From positions 11,375,984 to 11,389,483 of the forward strand of contig NC_135567.1 of the NCBI RefSeq assembly GCF_964340395.1: a DNA stretch of 13,500 nt. Reading direction: 5' to 3'. The notes under the pieces were generated by a model. The model did no database searches. It had not been told where the DNA came from and worked only from the letters and a program-made list of their open reading frames with translations. The stretch is from Glandiceps talaboti. Taxonomy: Eukaryota > Hemichordata > Enteropneusta > Spengelidae. A program made the position numbers and the translations under genes. This document shows positions 8,270 to 13,500 of this stretch, piece after piece (within the stretch, counting starts at the first letter, position 1; the number at the start of each line of letters is the position of its first letter).

Positions 8270-8800
8270 GGCATGCATGCATGCATGCATGCATGCATCC
8301 ATACATACATACACACACACACACATACATACATACATACATACATACATACATACATACATACATACATACATACATACATACATACATACATACACAT
8401 ACATACCTACCTACCTACCTACCTACATACATATACATACATACATACATACATACATACATACATACACACATACATACATACATACATACATACATAC
8501 ATACATACATACATACATACATACATGCATACATGCATGCATGCATGCATGCATGCATGCATACATACATACATATATACATACATACATACACACACAC
8601 GCATGCATGCATACACACACACACACGCATACATACATACATACATACATACATACATACATACATACATACATACATACATACATACATACATACATAC
8701 ATACATACATGCATACATACATACATACACACACATACACACATACATGCATACATACATACATACATACATACATACATACATACATACATACATACAT
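7750..8800. repeat. Compound microsatellite (ACAT)n/(AC)n/(GCAT)n, about 1.05 kb
   Basis: Nearly the whole last intron of the dehydrogenase gene (7720-8834) consists of ATAC/ACAT tetranucleotides with blocks of AC, GCAT and, at 7996-8036, ACGC units. A composite order, (ATAC)n then (AC)n then AGGC then (ATGC)n, is seen four times with the AGGC junction at about 7855, 7975, 8167 and 8269. A short CCTA block lies at 8404-8426. Long open frames occur in all six frames of this stretch because a 4-bp repeat lacking stops reads open in every frame; none is a gene. Alternating purine-pyrimidine runs make Z-DNA plausible. Confidence 0.98.
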
Positions 8801-8834
8801 TAAATGTGTGTATATTCTGCATATAAAATCTTAC

Positions 8835-8984
8835 CACTTTCTTTTCAACCAAGTCAACCAAATCTTTCATCGTCTGCAGACTGCCAGCGTAAAGACCCTC
8901 AATGCGTAAACAACGTGATACTAAAGGCCATAATGGTATTTTGGCTGGAGGGCAAGCTAGTCCAATATTCACCTGCAACCCATG
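8835..8984 (-). CDS. MDR alcohol dehydrogenase, penultimate coding exon
   Basis: This exon encodes exactly 50 residues, phase 0 at both ends, from HGLQVNIGLACPPAKIPLW to LVDLVEKKV. The acceptor is TTTTTCATCCTAG and the donor GTAAGA. It covers the strand after the NAD-domain helix (consensus GGxVVLVGL, here HGLQVNIGL), the IPLWPLVSR segment (a hydrophobic strand and helix start) and the EGLYAGSLQTMKDLVDLV motif, matching the family pattern G-S-Y-x-G-S-L-x-E-L-x-E-L-V-x-L. The segment normally lines the nicotinamide end of the coenzyme cleft. It lies between two microsatellite-filled introns. Confidence 0.92.
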
Positions 8985-9012
8985 CTAGGATGAAAAAGTG
9001 AATTGGCATAAA

Positions 9013-9057
9013 TTGGAATTATGAATATATTTAATTAAGTAACACATTCTGAGTGTG
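9013..9057. repeat. 45-bp direct duplication, copy 1
   Basis: The segment from TTGGAATTATGAATATATTT to CACATTCTGAGTGTG is repeated at 9174-9218 with one or two base changes, 161 bp away in the same orientation. Each copy is followed by its own GT/GA/GACA simple repeat. It lies in the third visible intron of the dehydrogenase gene. Confidence 0.9.
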
Positions 9058-9070
9058 TGTGTGTGTGTGC

Positions 9071-9107
<37 letters not shown>

Positions 9108-9170
9108 AGAGACAGAGACAGACAGAGACAGACAGAGAAAGAGACAGACAGACAGGCAGACAGACATACA
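9050..9170. repeat. (GT)n-(GA)n-(GACA)n microsatellite, block 1
   Basis: A TG run at about 9050-9084 passes into a GA run (9084-9106) and then into GACAGA and GACA units up to about 9168. The open frames here on the minus strand, which read as Ser/Leu/Cys/Val repeats, are artefacts of the simple sequence. Confidence 0.95.
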
Positions 9171-9173
9171 TAC

Positions 9174-9218
9174 TTGGAATTATGAATATATTTAATTTAG
9201 TAACACATTCTGAGTGTG
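9174..9218. repeat. 45-bp direct duplication, copy 2
   Basis: This is the second copy of the segment at 9013-9057. It has TTTAG where copy 1 has TTAAG, and it too runs straight into a GA/GACA microsatellite, so the segment and microsatellite appear to have been duplicated together. Confidence 0.9.
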
Positions 9219-9540
9219 AGAGATATAGATCGAGAGAGACAGAGACAGAGAAAGAGACAGACAGACAGACAGACAGACATACAGGGAGAGGGACAGAAAC
9301 AGAGACAGACAGACATACACAAACAAACACAAACACATGTACACTCAAAAACAGAGAGACAGATGACACAGATATGCACATAGACAACTAGATAGAGAGA
9401 TAGAGACAGACACGCAGACGGATAGACAGAGAGGGAGAGACACAGACTGACTCTATGAGTGACTGAAAGAGAGGGAGGGGACACAGAAACACAGACAGAC
9501 AGTCAGACAGAGAGACAGTGAGACAGTGAGACAGATCTAG
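9219..9540. repeat. Degenerate (GACA)n/(GA)n microsatellite, block 2
   Basis: Purine-rich GACAGA, GACA and GAGA units extend with increasing divergence to about 9540. On the minus (coding) strand this is a long CT/TGTC-rich stretch inside the intron, upstream of the acceptor at 8984. Such sequence may resemble polypyrimidine tract material; that effect is inferred. Confidence 0.9.
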
Positions 9541-9715
9541 AGTGGGATACAGCGAGTTCAATAGGCAACATGTCGTTCATAGATAATGTGTATAGGCATC
9601 ATAAATCATTTGATGTCATGTTTGGACAAAATAATCACTTCACCTTGTTGCTGATGTGATATAAAACAATATACACTGAGGTCTACATTATAATTATATA
9701 GATAATTTGTACATC

Positions 9716-10107
9716 AGTTATGTAAAGTTACTTACCGTAGGAGGTAATCTTTGTGTAAAATCAGTTATGTAAAGTTACTTATCTTAGCAAGTTATAAATC
9801 AGATATCTGAAGATACTTACCTTAGCGAGTAATCTTTGTGTAAAATGAGTTATGTTAAGTTACTTACCATAGCTAGTGATATTTGTGTAAAATCAGTTAT
9901 GTAAAGTTACTTATCTTAGCAAGTGATCTTTGTGTAAAATGAGTTATGTAAAGTTACTTACCATAGCAAGTGATATTTGTGTAAAATCAGTTATGTAAAG
10001 TTACTTATCTTAGCAAGTGATCTTTGTGTAAAATGAGTTATGTAAACTTACTTATCATAGCAAGTGGCCTTTCTGTAAAGCAGTTATGTAAATTTACTTA
10101 CCTTAGC
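9716..10107. repeat. 47-bp satellite that copies the exon-intron junction
   Basis: The unit is GTTATGTAAAGTTACTTA[C/T]C followed by [T/A]TAGCAAGTGATCTTTGTG and TAAAATSAG. Landmark CTTA[C/T] occurs at 9731, 9778, 9816, 9863, 9910, 9957, 10004, 10051 and 10097; spacings are 47 bp apart from one 38-bp and one 46-bp step. The last unit contains the true donor junction of the exon ending at 10102. On the minus strand each unit reads approximately CTTGCTAAG-GTAAGTAAC. Units alternate between CTTACC (donor GT kept) and CTTATC (GT changed to AT), and between AAATCAG and AAATGAG, so the array also has a 94-bp dimer pattern in part. Confidence 0.92.
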
Positions 10108-10287
10108 AAGTGAGTAAAATGCAGCATTGAACGTTGCCTCATTGCCAACAAAATCAAGCACAATGTGCGGCCCACTTTCACTAAAAGCTGATTTTGTCTT
10201 GAGAACTATGTCTTCCGGAGATGCACCGATTGGCCAGTGTATGAAGTTATCACAACCATTTTCAATTACATGAGACATTTTACTTTC
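10102..10287 (-). CDS. MDR alcohol dehydrogenase, third visible coding exon
   Basis: This exon encodes 62 residues, phase 0 at both ends, from ESKMSHVIENGCDNFIHW to NAAFYSLAK. The acceptor is TTTAATTTCTAG and the donor AAG-GTAAGT. It begins just after the coenzyme-selecting DIN turn. It covers the helix that in the family reads E-x-K-L-x-x-A-x-x-x-G-A-D, then the SGPHIVLDFVGNEATFNAAF motif, matching the family's G-x-D-x-V-I-D-F-V-x-x-x-A-T pattern, and the helix leading to LAK. The 5' splice site of its downstream intron is the founding copy, or the latest member, of a nine-unit satellite. Retaining that intron adds VSKFT and then a TAA stop. Confidence 0.93.
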
Positions 10288-10905
10288 CTAGAAATTAAAT
10301 ATTAAACAAACTGTAAATGTGGCATATAGTGGTGCTCTACTTCCTGTCATGTGTACCATGGGGGATTACAATGTATAGATTACTAGATTAATCATAGAGC
10401 ACTGCTGTTTTCATCGATCGATATCTGATCATTAGGAAAAATATCCTTGATTTACACTTCTACAGTATACCAAAGGACAAAGCTCTTAAGCAACAGTACT
10501 ATGTATGAGGTGATGCTACCCCAATATGAATGAGGGCGCTGTATTCTCAATTTCCTATATGCAGTGTGGAATGGCCTATTGTATAAATTACTGGTAAAAC
10601 ATATGTGACCCTCTCCTCCTAAAATGTACTATCAATAATAGAATGGTACTTTCTGGGTCCAAATCTTTCAGTGCTTTACATTTGTCAAAAAGGGACAAGT
10701 GATCATTTAGAGTATTGTCAACAGAAATATGTCTTTTAACTAATTGTGTAACATGTGAATGTTTCATCAATTGCAACAATGTGATGTTCCAGTGTCTCTC
10801 TCTTGCAGTCTCCCTTCTGTTTATTTTGCTGTGTCTACATCTGTCACTTGTCACTCTGTCTGTCTGTCTGTCACAAGCATATATGCATGTACATATCCAC
10901 AAACA
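10288..10905. other. Intron of the dehydrogenase gene, mostly unique
   Basis: This part of the second visible intron (10288-10990) is largely unique sequence. It includes a short (TCTG)n run at about 10855-10872. A minus-strand open stretch at 10926-10588 shows no recognisable motif and starts in the CA repeat, so it is not called. Confidence 0.7.
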
Positions 10906-10982
10906 CATACACACACGCACACACACACATACATGTTATACAAACATACATACATACATACATACATACATACATACATACT
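10906..10982. repeat. (CA)n and (CATA)n microsatellites beside a splice donor
   Basis: A CA-rich run at about 10899-10935 is followed by CATA units at 10944-10982. On the coding strand (TATG)n begins only about eight bases after the GTACGT donor at 10990. Confidence 0.93.
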
Positions 10983-10990
10983 AAACGTAC

Positions 10991-11109
10991 ATTGATATCA
11001 GCACAGGCGAGCTCAACACGGTCATTTTTTGACAGAAGAAGGGCATTCAGTACTCTAATCGCTGACAGTCCAAGGCCTCCTGCTCCAATAACTAGAATAC
11101 CACATTTAT
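10991..11109 (-). CDS. MDR alcohol dehydrogenase, second visible coding exon (NAD-binding motif)
   Basis: The exon supplies the last two bases of an Asp codon and 39 further residues. It reads KCGILVIGAGGLGLSAIRVL and then NALLLSKNDRVELACADIN. GAGGLG is the glycine-rich turn of the Rossmann fold, which binds the coenzyme diphosphate. The Asp in ACADIN ends the second strand and would bind the adenosine ribose hydroxyls, so NAD(H) is favoured over NADP(H); this is an inference from the family rule. The acceptor is TTCACCCCTAG and the donor GTACGT, which is usable but weaker than its neighbours. The exon joins to its upstream neighbour as ...LLNK-D-KCGILV. Confidence 0.95.
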
Positions 11110-11483
11110 CTAGGGGTGAATTAAAACAAACATTAGAAATACTATCATTGAACACTACACTTTGTGCTCTAGGTGCTTTAAATTATTACTCTTGTTATAG
11201 ACCTATAGAGGCAAAACAGCCCTTTATACTTTATCAACTTCCTAGGGAGCATATGAACTATTTATAAGTGCATAGGATTAAAGCATTCACATTGCAACAC
11301 ATTATCTTATCAGATCCTCAATTATAGAGCTCGGTGGACTGAGACACTGTAGTCGTGGTTCAAATCTTGTCCAAGGACTTTAGCCACTCAGAAACAAACA
11401 ATATTGATGTGGCTCGAACATGCAACCTGATAATTCCTGGACAATCTACCCATTTGCCCATTATGACTAAATGTAAAAATTTA
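11110..11483. other. Intron 3' part with a tRNA-derived SINE-like patch
   Basis: This is the 3' portion of the first visible intron. At 11326-11337 AGAGCTCGGTGG resembles a Pol III A box, and at 11357-11367 GGTTCAAATCT matches a B box. The spacing, 31 bp, is shorter than the roughly 44 bp of a tRNA, as if the anticodon arm were deleted. No intact tRNA can be folded, so at most this is the head of an old tRNA-derived SINE. The rest is unique AT-rich sequence. Confidence 0.35.
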
Positions 11484-12656
11484 TAAATACACAGCCCGTA
11501 TGTACTATGAATACAAAGCCAGTATGAAGTAGTATGTAGTGCTATGAATACAAAGCCATTGTGTAGTAGTATGTAGTGCTATGAATACAAAGCCAGTATG
11601 TAGTAGTATGTAGTGCTATGAATACAATATGATGTAGTATGTAGTGCTATGAATACAAAGCCAGTATGTAGTAGTATGTAGTGCTATGAATACAAAGCCA
11701 GTATGTAGTAGTATGTAGTGCTATGAATACAAAGCCATTGTGTAGTAGTATGTAGTGCTATGAATACAAAGCCAGTATGTAGTAGTATGTAGTGCTATGA
11801 ATACAATATGATGTAGTATGTAGTGCTATGAATACAAAGCCAGTATGTAGTAGTATGTAGTGCTATGAATACAAAGCCAGTATGAAGTAGTATGTAGTGC
11901 TATGAATACAAAGCCAGTATGAAGTAGTATGTAGTGTTATGAATACAAAGCCAGTATGTAGTAGTATGCAGTGCTATGAATACAAAATCAGTATGCAGTA
12001 GTATGTAGTGCTATGAATACAAAGTCAGTATGTAGTAGTATGTAGTGTTATGAATACAAAGCCAGTATGTAGTAGCAAGTATGTACGTAGTGCTATGAAT
12101 ACAAAGTCAGTATGTAGTAGTATGTAGTGTTATGAATACAAAGCCAGTATGTAGTAGCTAGTATGTATGTATGTAGTGCTATGAATACAAAGCCAGTATG
12201 TAGTAGCTAGTATGTACGTAGTGATATGAATACAAAGCCAGTATGTAGTAGTATGTAGTGTTATGAATATAAAGCCAGTATGTAGTAGTATGTAGTGTCA
12301 TGAATACAAAGCCAGTATGTAGTAGTATGTAGTGATATGAATATAAAGTCAGTATGCAGTAGTATGTAGTGTTATGAATGGCAAACCAGTATGTAGTAGT
12401 ATATAGTGTTATGAATACAAAGCCAGTACATAGTGGTATGTAGTGCTATGAACACAAAGCTAGTATGTAGTAGTATGTAGTGCTACGAACATAAAGCCAG
12501 TATGTAGTAATATGTTGCGTTTTGAAGACAAAGCCAGTATGTAGTAGTATGTAGTGCTATGAATACAAAGCCAGTATGTAGTACTATGTAGTGTTATGAA
12601 TATAAAGCCAGTATGGAGTATTATGTAGTGATATGAATACAAAGCCAGTATATAGT
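11484..12656. repeat. 37-bp satellite array (about 31 units)
   Basis: The unit is AGTATGTAGTAGTATGTAGT followed by GCTATGAATACAAAGCC. CTATGAATAC recurs every 37 bp (for example 11647, 11684, 11721), with some 31-bp units that read GAATACAATATGATGTAG and some longer units with an inserted CTAGTATGTA. Within it, 11555-11733 and 11734-11912 are almost identical 179-bp blocks, each made of four 37-bp units and one 31-bp unit. The array fills most of the first visible dehydrogenase intron and stops 27 bp from its donor. Confidence 0.96.
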
Positions 12657-12683
12657 GAGTAACATATATCTTCAGAAACCAAC

Positions 12684-12844
12684 CTTTGTTTAACAGAATC
12701 TCCTGTGAGTATTCCATAGCTCTCTTGGTGGCGCTGTAAGCGGTCAGCATTCCACATCCCAACATCCCAGAGGTTGCCTTATCAATAGGTGTTGGTAGAG
12801 AAAGAACAAATCGCATATTTGATATTGCTACATATTCCGCAAAG
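12684..12844 (-). CDS. MDR alcohol dehydrogenase, first visible coding exon
   Basis: The exon begins after a TTAATTACAG acceptor with one base that completes an upstream codon, then 53 codons and one base of a split Asp codon. It reads FAEYVAISNMRFVLSLPTPI and DKATSGMLGCGMLTAYSATK, ending in AMEYSQEILLNK. FAEY is the usual end of the GroES-like catalytic domain. GCGMLTAYSA matches the conserved G-C-x-x-L-T-A-Y-x-A helix that links to the coenzyme domain. The donor, G-GTTGGT, departs from consensus, but the phase with the next exon is exact. The start codon and about 110 N-terminal residues, with the catalytic zinc ligands, must lie beyond position 12844; I found no further exon before the right edge. 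Confidence 0.92.
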
Positions 12845-12895
12845 CTGTAATTAATTAGAATGAAATGCCTTTATCAACATACCTTTTTGTTAAAT

Positions 12896-13063
12896 ACAAC
12901 ACAACACAGCACAGCACAGCACAGCACAACACAACACAACACAACACAACACAACACAACACAGCACAGCACAGCACAGCACAGCACAGCACAGCACAAC
13001 ACAACACAGCACAGCACAGCACAGCACAGCACAGCACAACACAACACAACACAACACAACACA
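12896..13063. repeat. (ACAAC/ACAGC)n pentanucleotide array
   Basis: The block is built of five-base units, ACAAC or ACAGC, in runs of one type then the other. The plus strand has no T throughout the array. It lies in the intron upstream of the exon at 12844, about 50 bp from its acceptor. The open frames through it (TQHS or CAVL repeats) are artefacts. Confidence 0.95.
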
Positions 13064-13500
13064 TTAAAAAAACAACATAAAGGAAACAAAGTGAAAGGAA
13101 AATTTATGAAAGAAAATGCTACAACATAGACCGGACAGGACGGGCCAAGATCAGACCAGACCGGACAAAGACAAGATGTGACAATACGAGACAATACGAG
13201 ACAATACGAGACCCAAGACAATATATGAAGTGACAGGACACAACAAAATAAAACTAAACAAATTAATTAAAATCAAAACATAATTATAATTATAATTATG
13301 TGATTCAACCAGTGATGAAACACCAGTGTGTTTGTTATGCACAAAGACAAAATTAGGTGAAAGCAAAAAAAAAACAACAACAACAGAGGGCGCCTTTGGT
13401 GTAGGTTCAAGTAATATATGCTTTTATAATATGGGCCCCTAAATCTGAATATTTGCTGAATTTATTATGCTTGTATTATGAAAATGTGCATTCATTTATG
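13064..13500. other. Intron or flanking DNA without visible exon
   Basis: A GAC-rich patch at 13128-13182 passes into three tandem copies of GACAATACGA at about 13178-13208. A TTATAA-type run lies at 13278-13300 and an (AAC)n stretch at about 13371-13386. I found no upstream dehydrogenase exon bearing the zinc-ligand cysteines. Confidence 0.6.

Larger units (their letters stand above)
7609..12844 (-). other. Zinc-type MDR alcohol dehydrogenase-like gene, 3' portion (five coding exons)
   Basis: Five exons on the minus strand join with matching phases into about 241 residues without a stop, ending at TAA. Together they give the C-terminal two thirds of a medium-chain dehydrogenase (usual length near 350): end of the GroES-like catalytic domain, LTAYSA helix, GxGGxG Rossmann fold, NAD-selecting Asp, and C-terminal helices ending in GRAIISFE. 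The sequence pattern resembles bacterial and animal proteins in the 6-hydroxyhexanoate / 6-hydroxycyclohexenecarboxyl-CoA dehydrogenase-like group of zinc alcohol dehydrogenases; that placement is from memory of family patterns. The zinc ligands sit in the missing N-terminal exons beyond the right edge. The substrate is unknown. The visible introns are 1574, 703, 1117 and 1115 bp long and hold mostly tandem repeats. The gene appears functional because all frames, phases and splice sites are intact. Confidence 0.88.

Noticed and set aside
7609-8978. Long open frames on both strands reading MYVC or HTYI repeats
   Set aside because: They are translations of ACAT/GCAT/AC simple repeats, which lack stops in all frames. 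Only the spliced exon sequences at 7609-7719 and 8835-8984 look like protein.
8985-9484. Ser/Leu/Cys/Val-rich open frames across the GT/GA/GACA region
   Set aside because: Simple-sequence artefacts. They lie inside an intron between exons with matching phases.
10588-10926. 112-codon minus-strand frame in the second visible intron
   Set aside because: It starts within the CA microsatellite, has no recognisable motif, and lies between two exons that join perfectly without it.
11326-11400. Functional tRNA gene
   Set aside because: A and B boxes are too close, no acceptor stem or anticodon arm can be paired, and no terminator T run follows at the right place.
12855-13129. CAVL/TQHS repeat open frames
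   Set aside because: Direct translation of the five-base array with no other support.

Overview
This is eukaryotic genomic DNA, almost certainly from an invertebrate animal. It is AT-rich, its genes are split by GT-AG introns, and arrays of satellite and microsatellite DNA fill much of the space. I see no bacterial operon, CRISPR array or virus. The species cannot be fixed from the sequence; a marine invertebrate (lophotrochozoan, hemichordate or cephalochordate) is a reasonable guess only.

Two protein-coding genes are supported, both on the minus strand and both cut by a window edge. (1) The five 3'-terminal coding exons of a zinc-type medium-chain (MDR) alcohol dehydrogenase lie at 12844-12684, 11109-10991, 10287-10102, 8984-8835 and 7719-7609 (stop). 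All splice phases agree, and together they give about 241 residues holding the whole NAD-binding Rossmann half. The N-terminal catalytic half lies beyond the right edge. (2) The first coding exon of SLC35B1, an ER nucleotide/nucleotide-sugar transporter family member, lies at 3416-3208. Its remaining exons should lie beyond the left edge. Nothing links the two genes functionally.

Layout from left to right: a 69-bp satellite (1-922); unique intron-like DNA with G-rich tracts and a perfect hairpin (923-3207); SLC35B1 exon 1 and its probable promoter (3208-3640); intergenic DNA with a 107-bp foldback element flanked by a 9-bp target duplication (4364-4488); a 39/30-bp satellite carrying CRE-like palindromes (5210-6005); unique DNA with a YY1-like site (6006-6780); a roughly 125-bp satellite that ends exactly on the dehydrogenase stop codon (6785-7622); then the dehydrogenase gene.

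The most notable structure is the distribution of tandem repeats in the dehydrogenase gene. Each of its four visible introns carries a different tandem array close to its 5' splice donor: a 37-bp satellite, (TATG)n, a 47-bp satellite and a 1-kb ACAT/GCAT compound microsatellite. A fifth array starts at the stop codon. The 47-bp array is built from copies of the exon-intron junction itself, so it lays a ladder of intact and broken copies of the splice donor inside the intron.
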